In this document: piece by piece, positions 44,523 through 54,493 of the stretch | Layout: every line of letters begins with the position of its first letter | How positions within the stretch are numbered: position 1 is the first letter of the stretch | From: UBA4416 sp040387555 | Lineage (GTDB): Bacteria; Bacteroidota; Bacteroidia; B-17B0; Aurantibacillaceae | NCBI GenBank assembly: GCA_040387555.1 | Contig: JAZKDO010000002.1 | Coordinates: 124,001-188,000 of the forward strand | Length of the DNA: 64,000 nucleotides | Direction: 5' to 3' | Made by a program: the position numbers and the translations under genes | The notes under the pieces: model-generated | Seen by the model: the letters and a program-made list of their open reading frames with translations, nothing else | Databases searched by the model: none | Told to the model about the DNA's origin: nothing

Positions 44523-45326
44523 TTAGTAGAGTTTGTATCTCACGCCGATATTGCAGGACACTATTTTCTGGTTAAATAAACGATAGCCAAGAGTGTAGTT
44601 GTCATAATAGGGAGTATTGTTGTTTGAATAATTGCTCAATAGTCCATATGATCCGATTAAAGAAATAGAAAAAAATAATTTTTTATATAAAGCAAATGAG
44701 TGCATTACTTTTAAGTTTGCATATATACCTAAATCATCCATTGTAAACATGCCTCTTTCAGAAGAGGTATTGCGGTAATTTTTTGCTAAAGTAATAGCTG
44801 TGGTATCTTGGTCGTTGTATGCAGAGTTTCTTACAAAATAGGAGCTAACAATAACCCTATCAAAGATGTTTTGTAAAATATTAATTGTAATCGAAATATT
44901 TTGCTTTCTCATCCAGCGGTTATAACCTAGTCCAATGCCAAATTGAAAATTATTGTATTTAACTTTTTGATAAATTTCCAAACTCTTGTAAACTGATTGA
45001 CTATGATATGGAGTGTATAAATATTTGCCCTGAATTATATAAGGTGCACCATTAAATTCGTTTTGTGAATAGGTATATAAAAAATTAATTGTGAAGCGCT
45101 TTATATTGTGTTCAAAACTGAAATTATATCAAGATTTTGATTTTGAATATGCTTTTCTCTCGAAATAAGGGTAATCTGATGTGTAGCCAATTTGATTATG
45201 CAATGGAATTCCAACACTAAGAGATAAAAAGACTTGTTGCTTTTTTATTGAATCTTTTTGTCCAAAAAAGTTTAAAGATGCAAAGAGAAAGAATAATGAA
45301 ATGTATATTTTCTGGCAAAGATTCAT
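44523..45326 (-). pseudogene. Outer-membrane barrel gene interrupted by one in-frame TGA
   Basis: From ATG 45326 (signal peptide MNLCQKIYISLFFLFASLNF...G-Q) the frame runs to a TGA at 45131-45129 (codon 66). It then continues in the same frame without another stop to TAA at 44523. The text after the stop is barrel-like (Y-N-F-S-F, F-T-I-N-F-L-Y-T-Y) and ends Y-K-L-Y, so the two parts are clearly one 267-codon gene. TGA is used as a stop elsewhere here (12740, 39531), so this is most simply a nonsense mutation. Function: small outer-membrane barrel, family unrecognised. It follows the TlpA-like gene by 29 bp. Confidence 0.78.
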
Positions 45327-45355
45327 CACCCTAAATTTATCAATAAATCTCAAGA

Positions 45356-46582
45356 TTACTTATTAGAAAGCAACTCACTAATTAACTTCTCTGTCTTCAG
45401 CTTATATTCTTCATAAGCATTTCCGGTTGCCGGGCCACTAAAACCTGTGTAAATGGTTTGAACCTTGTGTTGCTTATCCAAAATGATAGTTGTAGGAAAG
45501 GCCATGACTTTATTTAAAAAGGGAAGACTTTCAGAAGCTTTTTCTTTCCCGGTGAATCCGGTTAATAAGATTTCATAGCCAATATTAAAGCGTTTGATCA
45601 GTCTCATTAAATTTATTTTCGCTCTTTCCTTATCCGATGTGCGCTCGTAAGCTAAGGCAATAATTTCCAAACCGTTTTTGTTATATCGCTTATATACATC
45701 CGATAAATAGGCGCTTTCATCCATACAGTTGGGACACCAGCTTCCCATCACCTGTATTACCACAACTTTGTTTTTATATTTCGCATCACCCAAACTGATT
45801 TTCTTATTTTTGGTATTATAGAAGGAGAAATCTATTGTGGTTTGTGGATCTTTTAAATAAGTCAGACTTTCAGGATTCAGTAATTCAAAGTTTTCATTTC
45901 TCCTGGCCACCCAACTTTCATATCCTTTGGCGCCGGAATAAAAATCACCTTTGATAATTTCTGTACCATTGTTCTCTGCTATAAATAAAAACGCATGCGA
46001 GCCATCAAAACTACTCAGGTATAATTTTCCGTTATGCATCAGCCCTTCGAGAAAACGGTAATCGCCCGTTTCTGTTAAAAATGTACCAGTAACATAAGCA
46101 CTGTTATTGACATGTGTAAATAGTCCAATCGCTTTTGAACTATCTGCAAGGCCTCGGTTAAAAGTAACTTCCCATTTGCCTTCGTAAAATGAATTAGCCT
46201 TACCCGGCACATACGGAAAGCGCATGCTGTTATCACAATGCGCAGTAAAACTGATTACATTGTTTTCTTTTTTTGTATGATTGATCCAAATCCCTTTCAA
46301 AATGCTATCACCAATAACTTGTGTTCTAAATTCAGTATCAAAGATGGGCATCTTGAAAATAAAAGAATCTTTCAATAACATCGTTTCATCAACAACTATT
46401 CGTTCATCCGAATTATGTATAATGAGCTGACGCTTACCTTTAAAAACTTTAATTTCAAAATTAAATGGAAGTTCAATTTGCTTGTTTGGATTTAAGTACA
46501 GCACACCACGCCAGGTACCTGTTTTAAGTTGGGCAGAAGAAAAGAAAGAGATAAAAATAAATAGGAGCAACAGGCGTTTCAT
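45356..46582 (-). CDS. TlpA-like thioredoxin-fold disulfide reductase with large N-terminal domain
   Basis: Signal peptide (MKRLLLLFIFISFFSSAQ), then about 240 residues of beta-rich sequence of the kind found before TlpA domains in Bacteroidota. A thioredoxin fold follows at about 265-400 with the redox motif W282-C283-P-N-C286 in Q-V-M-G-S-W, and a cis-Pro region F-P-T-T-I-I-L-D. The protein is exported and likely acts on periplasmic disulfides or cytochrome c maturation. The CxxC is intact. It lies 99 bp after the GH92 gene on the same strand. Confidence 0.88.
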   Translation of the reverse strand: MKRLLLLFIFISFFSSAQLKTGTWRGVLYLNPNKQIELPFNFEIKVFKGKRQLIIHNSDERIVVDETMLLKDSFIFKMPIFDTEFRTQVIGDSILKGIWINHTKKENNVISFTAHCDNSMRFPYVPGKANSFYEGKWEVTFNRGLADSSKAIGLFTHVNNSAYVTGTFLTETGDYRFLEGLMHNGKLYLSSFDGSHAFLFIAENNGTEIIKGDFYSGAKGYESWVARRNENFELLNPESLTYLKDPQTTIDFSFYNTKNKKISLGDAKYKNKVVVIQVMGSWCPNCMDESAYLSDVYKRYNKNGLEIIALAYERTSDKERAKINLMRLIKRFNIGYEILLTGFTGKEKASESLPFLNKVMAFPTTIILDKQHKVQTIYTGFSGPATGNAYEEYKLKTEKLISELLSNK

Positions 46583-46681
46583 TAAATTTTTTTTATGTTG
46601 GTCAGAGATGCCTGGAATTTTAAAAATTTCACGCGGGTTATTACATGGTGCTAAATAAAAATTATTTTTCGATAAAACCTA

Positions 46682-49615
46682 TTATCTGACTTCAATTTCG
46701 TCAATAAAAATAAAAGCATCGCCACCCTTTCCCTGATGCCATTCTGGTAATTTGCCGAAATTAGTTGCTTTTATTTTTACGAACCGTGCGTTGGTTTTGA
46801 TTGTATCCTTTTGAAAGAAGGTTCGCATCTGCAACGAATAGTCATCTGCAGGAACACCGTTTACTACAGTCCCGAAAGGAACATACTTTAATCCGTCTTC
46901 TGAAACATAGTATTCAACCTGTTTTGGAAAAATAATCCATGAACGGGTGTCCTGCAGAAAACTTGCATTTACAAATTGGAGAGGCGTAACTTTACCTAGA
47001 TCAATGATACAATTAAAATCTTGTCCCTGGTAACCCTGCCAGCCACCACTTCTCCAATTAATAGTACCATGTTGCCCATCGATAATTCCATCGGATCCTC
47101 CAGCGTCGTATTGTTTAGAATACTCACTTTGCAACGTAATAGACCAGTTGTTTGGTTTTTTATGAAGAATTGCGGTCACCGTATTACTGTGTTCATTTTT
47201 GAGTACAGCAATCGCTTTAATAACTGTTGTTGTATCGCAGATAAAAGCACCTGCGTATACCTTGGAATTCATATTCGGTTCAGAGCCATTTGTTGTATAG
47301 TGTAGAATAACATTATTGTCTGGATGTTCTATTCGTATAGTTTTTGATGTTTCTGTAAGTTTAGCCGGCGCAATAATTACCGGCACAGGAATAATGGGCT
47401 TATCAATGATCGCAGTAGAAGGCCTTAACTGTTCAGATTTTCCAAACCCGTTCTTCTCAGCCAATTTTTCTTGCATGAAAAATTCTAATTTTCCATCGCT
47501 CATGATTGTGTTATGCATGATTGACGATGAATTATTCGTTTTACCATTGAGTAAAGAGGATTGTATGTATTGAAAGCCAGTTGATGATGTTTGTCGGGTT
47601 ATATTAAACGTTTTTCCATTCTCCAAATGAAGTTTAACAGTATCGAATAACGGATATCCAACCGTATATTCTGGCTTGCCCGGGCAAACCTGATAGAAAC
47701 CCATTGAGCTCATCACATACCAGGCGCTCATTTGCCCGCAGTCTTCATTTCCAATCAAACCTTCCGGAGAATTTTTGTAAAATGCTGTGAGAATTTGGTA
47801 AACTTTTTCCTGGGTTTTATGAGGCTTACTTATGTAATTATATAAATAGGTCATATGATGGCTGGGTTCATTACCATGAGCATATTGTCCAATCAAACCT
47901 GAGATGTCGACCTGCGTTCTTCCGGTTGTTTCTGTGGATTCCTTAAATAATTCATCCAATTTCTGTTCCATTTTTTTCTCTCCACCCATTAAGGTAATTA
48001 AACCGGAAACATCCTGTGGTGCAAAAAAAGTATACTGCCAGCTATTGGCTTCTGTATAATGGTTATTAACTTCTCTAGGATCAAAAGGTGACATCCAATT
48101 ACCATTTTTTCGTGGACGCATAAACCCGGCTTGTTTATCAAATACATTTTTATAGGCCTGCGCTCTTTTGATAAAAACGTTATAGTCACTTAATTTGTTT
48201 AACTTTTTGGAAACCTGGGCAACGCACCAATTGTCGTAGGCATATTCTAATGTTTTGGAAACGCTTTCCGGTTCATCTTCCGTTTGCAGATAATTGTTTT
48301 GGTTAAATACAGGGACGCCGAAGTTTTTATTGTTTGAAGCAGCTACCATGGCTTCATAAATGGCATTTTTATCAAAACCGCCTATGTTTTTGGTAATTGC
48401 ATCGGCAATCACCGAAACGCTGTGAAACCCGATCATACAATTGGTTTCGTTGGAAGAGAGTTCCCACATCGGTAACCGCCCGCTTTCTTTATACTGGTGA
48501 AGGAATGAATGAATAATATCAGTCGTTCGCCTTTGCTCCACAATTGTAAACAAAGGATGCAAAGCCCTGAAAGTATCCCATAATGAAAATATAGTATAAG
48601 GTGTGTATCCAACTGCGGTGTGTATTTTATGATCACGGCCACGGTACTTACCATCAACGTCTCCTGCCAAAGATGGGTGAATAAAACAATGGTACAATGC
48701 GGTGTAGAAAATATTTAATTTTTCAGGATCTTTACTTTGCACATCAATTTTGGATAGTTCGTTTTCCCAACTTTTTTCTGCATTCAGTTTATATTTTTTG
48801 AAATCCCAATGCTTAGCCTCGGAGTTTAAATTTTTTGTTGCACCTTCAATACCCGTTTGAGAAATGCCAACTTTAATCATTAACGGTAAATTATCGCTAT
48901 TGTTGAATTGAAAAATAGCAGCCTCTGTTTTATCCAGTTCTTCGTTTGGTTTTTTGCCCGTTACATGCACCGAGGAAATTCTTTTAAAGGTAACCGGTTT
49001 GTTGAATTTCATGATGAAGTAAACGTATTGTTCTGCCGCCCATGCTTCACTAACACGGTAACCTACTGCCGTAACACTATCAATTAATTTAAGGTGGCTT
49101 TTTAGCGTCTTATCACGATGAAACAAGTCAATCACAATAGTCGCTTTTTCGCCCTTAGGAAAAGTATATTGATGAATACCTGTTCTTTGAGTTGCTGTTA
49201 GTTCAACCAGAATGTTATTTTCTAACTGTACACTATAAAAGCCAGCAGTGGCCTTTTCTTTTAAATGAGAAAATCTAGTGGCGTGTTCTTTGTTTTTGAA
49301 ATCTGTTTCGCCAATCGTTGGCATAATCAAAATATCGCCGTAGTCACTGACCCCTGTACCGCTTAAGTGGGTATGGGAAAAGCCGTAAATAATAGAGTCT
49401 GAAAAATGATAGCCTCCACAGCCTTCCCAGCTACCATCTATTCTTGTGTCCGGACTTAGCTGAACCATTCCAAATGGAACTACTGCTCCGGGAAATGTAT
49501 GCCCTGCACCACCAGTACCAATAAATGGATTTACAAATTGTGCATGCGATGATTGCGAAGACGCAACCTGGCACAAAGAAAACATGAACAAGAAAATATA
49601 CGATGCTCTCAACAT
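46682..49615 (-). CDS. GH92 alpha-mannosidase with CHB_HEX_C and discoidin-like domains
   Basis: Exported glycoside hydrolase; signal peptide ends S-S-Q. Family 92 signatures include V-N-P-F-I-G-T-G-G-x-G-H-T-F-P-G-A, F-S-H-T-H-L-S-G-T-G, W-D-T-F-R-A-L-H-P and G-N-E-D-C-G-Q-M-S-A-W-Y-V. Family members are calcium-dependent exo-alpha-mannosidases acting mostly on alpha-1,2 links. After the catalytic part (to about 750) come a chitobiase C-terminal-like domain (Y-T-T-N-G-S-E-P, about 755-825) and an F5/8-type discoidin-like domain (G-G-S-D-G-I-I-D-G, about 825-977). At 977 residues it is longer than a minimal GH92. A sugar transporter lies two genes upstream, consistent with mannan or N-glycan use. 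Confidence 0.94.
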   Translation of the reverse strand: MLRASYIFLFMFSLCQVASSQSSHAQFVNPFIGTGGAGHTFPGAVVPFGMVQLSPDTRIDGSWEGCGGYHFSDSIIYGFSHTHLSGTGVSDYGDILIMPTIGETDFKNKEHATRFSHLKEKATAGFYSVQLENNILVELTATQRTGIHQYTFPKGEKATIVIDLFHRDKTLKSHLKLIDSVTAVGYRVSEAWAAEQYVYFIMKFNKPVTFKRISSVHVTGKKPNEELDKTEAAIFQFNNSDNLPLMIKVGISQTGIEGATKNLNSEAKHWDFKKYKLNAEKSWENELSKIDVQSKDPEKLNIFYTALYHCFIHPSLAGDVDGKYRGRDHKIHTAVGYTPYTIFSLWDTFRALHPLFTIVEQRRTTDIIHSFLHQYKESGRLPMWELSSNETNCMIGFHSVSVIADAITKNIGGFDKNAIYEAMVAASNNKNFGVPVFNQNNYLQTEDEPESVSKTLEYAYDNWCVAQVSKKLNKLSDYNVFIKRAQAYKNVFDKQAGFMRPRKNGNWMSPFDPREVNNHYTEANSWQYTFFAPQDVSGLITLMGGEKKMEQKLDELFKESTETTGRTQVDISGLIGQYAHGNEPSHHMTYLYNYISKPHKTQEKVYQILTAFYKNSPEGLIGNEDCGQMSAWYVMSSMGFYQVCPGKPEYTVGYPLFDTVKLHLENGKTFNITRQTSSTGFQYIQSSLLNGKTNNSSSIMHNTIMSDGKLEFFMQEKLAEKNGFGKSEQLRPSTAIIDKPIIPVPVIIAPAKLTETSKTIRIEHPDNNVILHYTTNGSEPNMNSKVYAGAFICDTTTVIKAIAVLKNEHSNTVTAILHKKPNNWSITLQSEYSKQYDAGGSDGIIDGQHGTINWRSGGWQGYQGQDFNCIIDLGKVTPLQFVNASFLQDTRSWIIFPKQVEYYVSEDGLKYVPFGTVVNGVPADDYSLQMRTFFQKDTIKTNARFVKIKATNFGKLPEWHQGKGGDAFIFIDEIEVR

Positions 49616-49852
49616 AAATTTAACAGTCGGATAAAAAGTAGGGTTAAAAATACTGAAATAATGTAAAAGCTTAACATGTTAGATCAACATACCGCTATGA
49701 AAATAAGCGCGAGTTAACATATTTAAAATTCAAATTAAGGTTTCGTGTCAATTAGTATAATGTACAAGAACGGCTTTTTGCAAACAGAAAGGGTTATATT
49801 CCTTTTTGTTTTTTAGAGATGAATCCACTTTGAATAGCACTTAATCGTAGTT
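49616..49852 (-). other. Gene-free gap, no clear feature
   Basis: This 237-bp AT-rich gap lies between GH92 and the acidic unknown gene. I see only a weak imperfect hairpin near 49788-49805 (AAAGG/CCTTT) and no TAnnTTTG with good spacing. Confidence 0.4.
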
Positions 49853-50302
49853 TTATTCCTCTTCATCGTTATGAAGTTTTAATAATTCTTCGGGATAATC
49901 ATCCTTCAAAATATATACCCCGGTCATTGGGTTAACCACTTCCCGAATACTTTTTAACTGTACGAAAAATGTAAAGCCGTTTTTGGCATCTACTTTTTCG
50001 GTTTTGCTGATCGCTTTTTTGGAGAAGGGAAACAAACTAACCGTGCCGTTTTCCAATGTAAATTCTAACACCGTCATATCCGGTATTTCAAAGCTAAACT
50101 CATCGTCGTCAGGGTATAAACCTTTTAAAAGATACGTTGTATTATTAACCACTTTAAAATTGGTAACGTTCCCCTGCACTTCAAATTCATCTTCCCACAA
50201 ATATTTAATATTGTCTTCTGTTTCGTCCCCTTCATTCTCTTTATCGGCATAAGCCTGATTAAATTTAGAGTTAACGAGCTTTACGTTGATAGTTACTTCC
50301 AT
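49853..50302 (-). CDS. Acidic protein of unknown function
   Basis: The 149-residue protein has no signal peptide or membrane segment. It starts M-E-V-T-I-N-V-K-L and contains many acidic residues (D-K-E-N-E-G-D-E-T-E-D near 20-31, the C-terminal H-N-D-E-E-E). Alternating short strands (Y-L-L-K-G-L-Y-P-D-D-D-E-F, F-F-V-Q-L-K-S-I) suggest a beta-rich fold. I recognise no family. Its ATG lies 18 bp after the sugar transporter stop, so it is probably cotranscribed with that gene. Confidence 0.7.
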   Translation of the reverse strand: MEVTINVKLVNSKFNQAYADKENEGDETEDNIKYLWEDEFEVQGNVTNFKVVNNTTYLLKGLYPDDDEFSFEIPDMTVLEFTLENGTVSLFPFSKKAISKTEKVDAKNGFTFFVQLKSIREVVNPMTGVYILKDDYPEELLKLHNDEEE

Positions 50303-50320
50303 TTTTGTTTATTATTAATA

Positions 50321-51748
50321 TTAATGTCCTGCTTTAACTTGAGAGTCAAAATTTATGCCCTGCGTTTTCAAAAGTTGTTTGGTTTTATATCCATAAAAAG
50401 CGAGATAAAGAAAGCAAAACACGCCAACAATATAACTTAAATTGATTCCGATAATATCGGGACCAGCTAACCATCCCTGGAATAGACTTATAAATCCACC
50501 TCCCATAATCATCATGATCAGGTAACTCGAACCTTGATTGGTTTTCTTTCCTAGCCCTGAAATAGCCAGTGTATAAATGCATGGCCATAGAGTTGAACAG
50601 AATAAACCAACGCTGATAAAAGCGTAAACACTTATAAGCCCGTTGGTAAGCATGCCGGTTATTAAAGCAATTATACCACAGGCTGAATAGATCAAAAGCT
50701 GGCGCGCTGGATTTCCTTTACTGAGCAAGTCAGCGCCAATCATTAATAAGATCACAAAAGAGTAAGGATAGAATGGCGTTAGGTCGTGCCCAGCAATTAC
50801 GTTGGCCAATAAAAACACACCAAAAGCGGCAAAGGGTATTACCATCCGCAAAACCAATTGTGTGCTCCTTGAAATATTAAAGGCACCTACCGAACTGGTC
50901 CACCGGCCTATCATTAAGCTGGCCCAGAACAATGAAATATAAGGCGCCGTATTTTCTGTTGGAATGTTAGCGTGTTGTTTCATATAGTCAGGTAAATTAG
51001 ACGCCGTCGATACTTCAACCCCTACATAAACAAAAATGGCTATCATGCCCATCCATAATTGTGGGTAAGAAAAAATACTTTTTTCTTCAATACCGGAATC
51101 ATTATCATCTCCTGTTGGAATTTCAATTTTATTTGGAAGGGAAGAAAATTTGAATAAAACAGCTACGATTAAGAAAGCCAGTCCAAGGATCAGGTAGGGA
51201 AATTTTACCGCTGATAAATTTGTAAGCGCATTGTGATCGCCAACTGAGCCAAAGATTGCAAAACCAACAACCAATGGGCCAATAGTAGTTCCAACATTAT
51301 TGATTCCTCCTGCTAGACTAAGCCGCTGTGCCCCGTTTGATGGGTCGCCAATGACAATAGCCAAAGGATTAGCTGCTGTTTGTTGTAAAGAGAATCCTAG
51401 CGCTACTATGAACAGGCCGGTAATCATTAATGGAAACGAAACCAATTGTGCAGCCGGATAAAATAAGAGAGTTCCACAGGCCGAAATTACCAGGCCAAGG
51501 GCAATCCCATTTTTATAACCGATTTTATTTAAAATATCTCCACCGTATAATTTTGATACGATGACGTAAATAATGGAACCAACGGTATAGGCCACATAAA
51601 ATGCAAAAGAAATCATTTGACTCTGCCATTGTTCTAAATTTAATTTTTCTTTGAACACAGGAATTAATATGTCATTGCTGGCAGCTACAAAGCCCCAGAA
51701 AAAAAATACAGAGATGAGTGTGACAAATGCCGAGCGGTTTGTTTGCAT
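50321..51748 (-). CDS. FucP/GluP-type sugar:proton symporter (MFS)
   Basis: ATG 51748 is preferred over GTG 51769, which adds seven residues with no homology cue. The protein has about twelve transmembrane helices and starts F-V-T-L-I-S-V-F-F-F-W-G-F, the FucP/GluP hallmark. Q-Q-T-A-A-N-P-L-A and G-G-I-N-N-V-G-T-T-I-G-P are also typical. Members import L-fucose, glucose, galactose or mannose with protons. A cytoplasmic loop near 210-235 is acidic (D-D-N-D-S-G). Two genes downstream is a GH92 mannosidase, so mannose or fucose import is plausible but not proven. Confidence 0.92.
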   Translation of the reverse strand: MQTNRSAFVTLISVFFFWGFVAASNDILIPVFKEKLNLEQWQSQMISFAFYVAYTVGSIIYVIVSKLYGGDILNKIGYKNGIALGLVISACGTLLFYPAAQLVSFPLMITGLFIVALGFSLQQTAANPLAIVIGDPSNGAQRLSLAGGINNVGTTIGPLVVGFAIFGSVGDHNALTNLSAVKFPYLILGLAFLIVAVLFKFSSLPNKIEIPTGDDNDSGIEEKSIFSYPQLWMGMIAIFVYVGVEVSTASNLPDYMKQHANIPTENTAPYISLFWASLMIGRWTSSVGAFNISRSTQLVLRMVIPFAAFGVFLLANVIAGHDLTPFYPYSFVILLMIGADLLSKGNPARQLLIYSACGIIALITGMLTNGLISVYAFISVGLFCSTLWPCIYTLAISGLGKKTNQGSSYLIMMIMGGGFISLFQGWLAGPDIIGINLSYIVGVFCFLYLAFYGYKTKQLLKTQGINFDSQVKAGH

Positions 51749-51891
51749 AGAAAATAGATTGTTAAACACGACAAGTTATGTATTTACGTTATCATAATTT
51801 GATGCTAAACCGGCACTTTATCAACAGACTGTTTTTTACTACTTATTGAAGGAAATTTTCAAACTAACGCCATTATTTATAATTTCACAGC

Positions 51892-52782
51892 ATGCAATTA
51901 CTGACACCGACATATTGGAAGGATTATGAATTACTGGACTGTGGTGATTTCGAAAAACTGGAACGCTTTGGTAAGTTTATTACCATCCGCCCGGAACCAC
52001 AGGCAGTTTGGAAAAAAATATATTCTGAGGCAGACTGGGAAAAACAGGCCCATGTAAAATTTATTTCAAAAAGCAGTTCAAGCGGCGAATGGAAAATGCT
52101 TAATAAAATGCCGGAACAATGGACCATTGAATATGGTTTGCAAGAAGAAGGAAAAGGATTAAAAGATACACTTACATTTCGCTTAGGTTTAACTTCATTT
52201 AAACATGTGGGTATTTTTCCGGAACAGGCTTGCAACTGGGATGTCATCTATAATTATTTGAAGCCTTTAGAAAAACCAAGATTTTTAAATTTATTTGCCT
52301 ACACAGGAGGAGCCAGTATTGCAGCAAGGGCAGCGGGCGCAGATGTTACTCATGTTGACAGTATAAAGCAAGTGGTGAACTGGGCCAATGAAAATATGCA
52401 AAAATCTAATTTGGATAACATTAGATGGATGATAGATGATGCTTTAAAGTTTGCGAAGAAAGAACAGCGCCGTGGCAACTTATATCAGGGAATTATTTTA
52501 GATCCTCCCGCGTTTGGCCATGGACCAAATGGAGAGAAATGGAAACTCGAAGATAATATTTTAGAAATGATGGATACAGTTTTACAGATTCTGGATCCGC
52601 AACAACATTTATTGATACTAAATGCCTACTCTCTGGGATTTTCTGCCTTGGTTCCTGAAAATTTATTAAGACCTTTTGCCATTAAGCACAAATCGAATTT
52701 AAGTATTGGCGAATTATACCTGGAGGCAAAAAGCGGCGTGAAATTGCCATTGGGTGTTTGGGGAAGGTTAGAGAAAAAGTAA
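51892..52782 (+). CDS. RlmI-like class I SAM-dependent RNA methyltransferase
   Basis: The 296-residue cytoplasmic protein resembles the RlmI/COG1092 group: L-N-L-F-A-Y-T-G-G-A-S motif I, H-V-D-S-I-K after strand 2, and the catalytic-region motif L-D-P-P-A-F-G-H-G-P-N-G. Members methylate cytosine in 23S rRNA; the exact target here is not known. It lacks the PUA domain of E. coli RlmI and has a short unrelated N-terminal segment instead. It ends 2 bp from a convergent unknown gene. Confidence 0.88.
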   Translation: MQLLTPTYWKDYELLDCGDFEKLERFGKFITIRPEPQAVWKKIYSEADWEKQAHVKFISKSSSSGEWKMLNKMPEQWTIEYGLQEEGKGLKDTLTFRLGLTSFKHVGIFPEQACNWDVIYNYLKPLEKPRFLNLFAYTGGASIAARAAGADVTHVDSIKQVVNWANENMQKSNLDNIRWMIDDALKFAKKEQRRGNLYQGIILDPPAFGHGPNGEKWKLEDNILEMMDTVLQILDPQQHLLILNAYSLGFSALVPENLLRPFAIKHKSNLSIGELYLEAKSGVKLPLGVWGRLEKK

Positions 52783-52784
52783 AT

Positions 52785-53600
52785 TTATTTTTTCTCCGAT
52801 TCTTTTACAAGCTCAAGTTTTGAGGTGCCGATTGGTAACAATTTAGATTCACGAAGTGTTTCATTCCATTTTACCTGAACCGCTTTTTTCTGCATATCTC
52901 CTGCACCGGCAACTTCGGCATACACCAATGTAAAATCATCTTTTTTTCCTTTTTCTAAAATCATCGGTTGATTTTTTTTAGAATTTACATTTTCTTTTCC
53001 ATTAGGCATAATGAGAGTGGCTTTCATAGGATTAATAATACCAACGCCATCACCCACGTAGACGCATTCAAATTTCACGGCTGATTTATCTGTTTTAAGA
53101 TCCGCTTTTTTGAGTGTGCATGTAAAATTTTCAACAGTGAAATCATTTTTACTGGCAGGTAGTTCAAAAACAGGAACTGTGTAAACTTTTCCACCAGCTG
53201 ATGCTTTGTAAATGCCTTTAAATTCGACACTAAATTTTTCAGAGAGCATGTCAGCCCCTTTAAAGTCAATGACTTCTGTTTCTTCTTCGTTAGGTGAAAT
53301 TACAAAGGTTTTATCATGTCCTAATAATGTTTTACCGCCTGCCAGGTATTTAAATTCTGTGGGTTTGATTAATAAATAGTCATTGGTCTTATTAAAAATC
53401 TTGATCTTGAATTTTGTCTGTTTAATATTTGATATGGCATCAATGATATAGATTTTGTAATCATCCGTTTCTACGGTCGCCTCTTTGTATAGATATTTTA
53501 CGTCTGCTTTATTTTTATCTTTCTCTTTCACTTTATCCTTGTCTTGTGCAAATGTGAAGAAGCTAAAAAATAAAGTGGTGGCTAATAAAAAATATTTCAT
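52785..53600 (-). CDS. Exported Lys/Glu-rich protein of unknown function
   Basis: ATG 53600 opens a clear signal peptide (MKYFLLATTLFFSFFTFAQ) and lies just downstream of a promoter; the longer frame to 53663 begins before it. The mature N-terminus is a charged D-K-D-K-V-K-E-K-D-K stretch, followed by beta-rich sequence (about 35-260). V-K-F-E-C-V-Y-V-G-D-G is an isolated Cys motif. There is no lipobox or T9SS tail. I recognise no family. It is transcribed alone, divergent from trmD, and its stop is 2 bp from that of the RlmI-like gene. Confidence 0.72.
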   Translation of the reverse strand: MKYFLLATTLFFSFFTFAQDKDKVKEKDKNKADVKYLYKEATVETDDYKIYIIDAISNIKQTKFKIKIFNKTNDYLLIKPTEFKYLAGGKTLLGHDKTFVISPNEEETEVIDFKGADMLSEKFSVEFKGIYKASAGGKVYTVPVFELPASKNDFTVENFTCTLKKADLKTDKSAVKFECVYVGDGVGIINPMKATLIMPNGKENVNSKKNQPMILEKGKKDDFTLVYAEVAGAGDMQKKAVQVKWNETLRESKLLPIGTSKLELVKESEKK

Positions 53601-53620
53601 AGGTTTTATATTTAGATTAA

Positions 53621-53654
53621 CAAATATAGTGGATCGGGGGAATAACCGATACAA
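53621..53654 (-). promoter_or_regulatory. Promoter of the exported unknown gene
   Basis: On the minus strand TTG (53654-53652), 23 bases, then TATATTTG (53628-53621), an exact TAnnTTTG. The ATG at 53600 would leave a leader of about 16 bases. Confidence 0.55.
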
Positions 53655-53681
53655 TAGGCGCATTAATTCTTGTTTTTTTGT

Positions 53682-53689
53682 TAATTTTG
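53682..53689 (+). promoter_or_regulatory. -7 element directly before trmD (leaderless type)
   Basis: TAATTTTG is an exact TAnnTTTG ending four bases before ATG 53693. Transcription would start essentially at the start codon, so trmD is probably leaderless. It also rules out the TTG at 53678 as the start. Confidence 0.5.
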
Positions 53690-53692
53690 CAC

Positions 53693-54367
53693 ATGCATAT
53701 TGATATCATTACAGTTCATCCTCCATTATTGGAAAGCCCTTTTAGCCATAGTATTTTGAAACGTGCTGCTCAAAAAGGATTGGTAGAAGTGAATGTGGTT
53801 GACCTGAGAAACTACGGAATAGAGCCTCATAAAAAAGTAGATGATTACGCATTTGGCGGAGGTGCAGGGATGGTAATGATGATTGAGCCAATAGCAAATT
53901 GCATCAACGATTTAAAGAGTAAAAGAGTTTACGATGAAATAATTTACATGACTCCGGACGGCGAAACGTTGAAACAGGGAATGTGCAACCGTCTGTCGAC
54001 TTTAAAAAATATTATTATTCTTTGTGGACATTATAAGGGTATTGATGAACGCATTAGGGAACATTTTATTACAAAAGAGATTTCCATTGGAGATTATGTT
54101 TTAAGCGGTGGAGAGTTACCTGCAGCAGTTTTGTGTGATGGAATCATTCGTTTATTACCTGGCGTATTAAATGATGAAACATCTGCTTTATCGGATTCCT
54201 TTCAGGATAATTTATTATCTCCACCTGTTTATACGCGTCCCGCAGATTATAATGGATGGAGAGTGCCCGAACTCTTAACAAGTGGTAATACCAAAAAAGT
54301 AGAAGAATGGAGACATGAACAATCCATTGAACGAACAAAGCTACGCAGGCCTGATTTGTTGCTATAG
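53693..54367 (+). CDS. trmD: tRNA (guanine-N1-)-methyltransferase TrmD
   Basis: Methylates G37 in tRNAs that read codons starting with C, preventing frameshifts. It shows the SPOUT-fold opening (I-D-I-I-T-V-H-P-P-L), Y-A-F-G-G-G-A-G-M-V-M-M, the trefoil-knot SAM site L-C-G-H-Y-K-G-I-D-E-R and I-G-D-Y-V-L-S-G-G-E-L-P-A. At 224 residues it is full-length. It is not next to rpsP, rimM or rplS here, unlike in many bacteria. Confidence 0.97.
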   Translation: MHIDIITVHPPLLESPFSHSILKRAAQKGLVEVNVVDLRNYGIEPHKKVDDYAFGGGAGMVMMIEPIANCINDLKSKRVYDEIIYMTPDGETLKQGMCNRLSTLKNIIILCGHYKGIDERIREHFITKEISIGDYVLSGGELPAAVLCDGIIRLLPGVLNDETSALSDSFQDNLLSPPVYTRPADYNGWRVPELLTSGNTKKVEEWRHEQSIERTKLRRPDLLL

Positions 54368-54493
54368 TTTTATAGAAGGAAACCCAACCGGATTCTCTTT
54401 GAGAACAAACAATAACTTGTTAATTATTACTTTTTAAAAGCGCCAGGCCTTTTCAGATTCGGCTTATTTTAGATGTATATAAAATAAGTAACT

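Noticed and set aside
45129..45131. Selenocysteine or TGA recoding in the barrel gene
   Set aside because: TGA acts as a normal stop in other genes here and I see no selenocysteine-insertion hairpin or redox context, so nonsense mutation is simpler.
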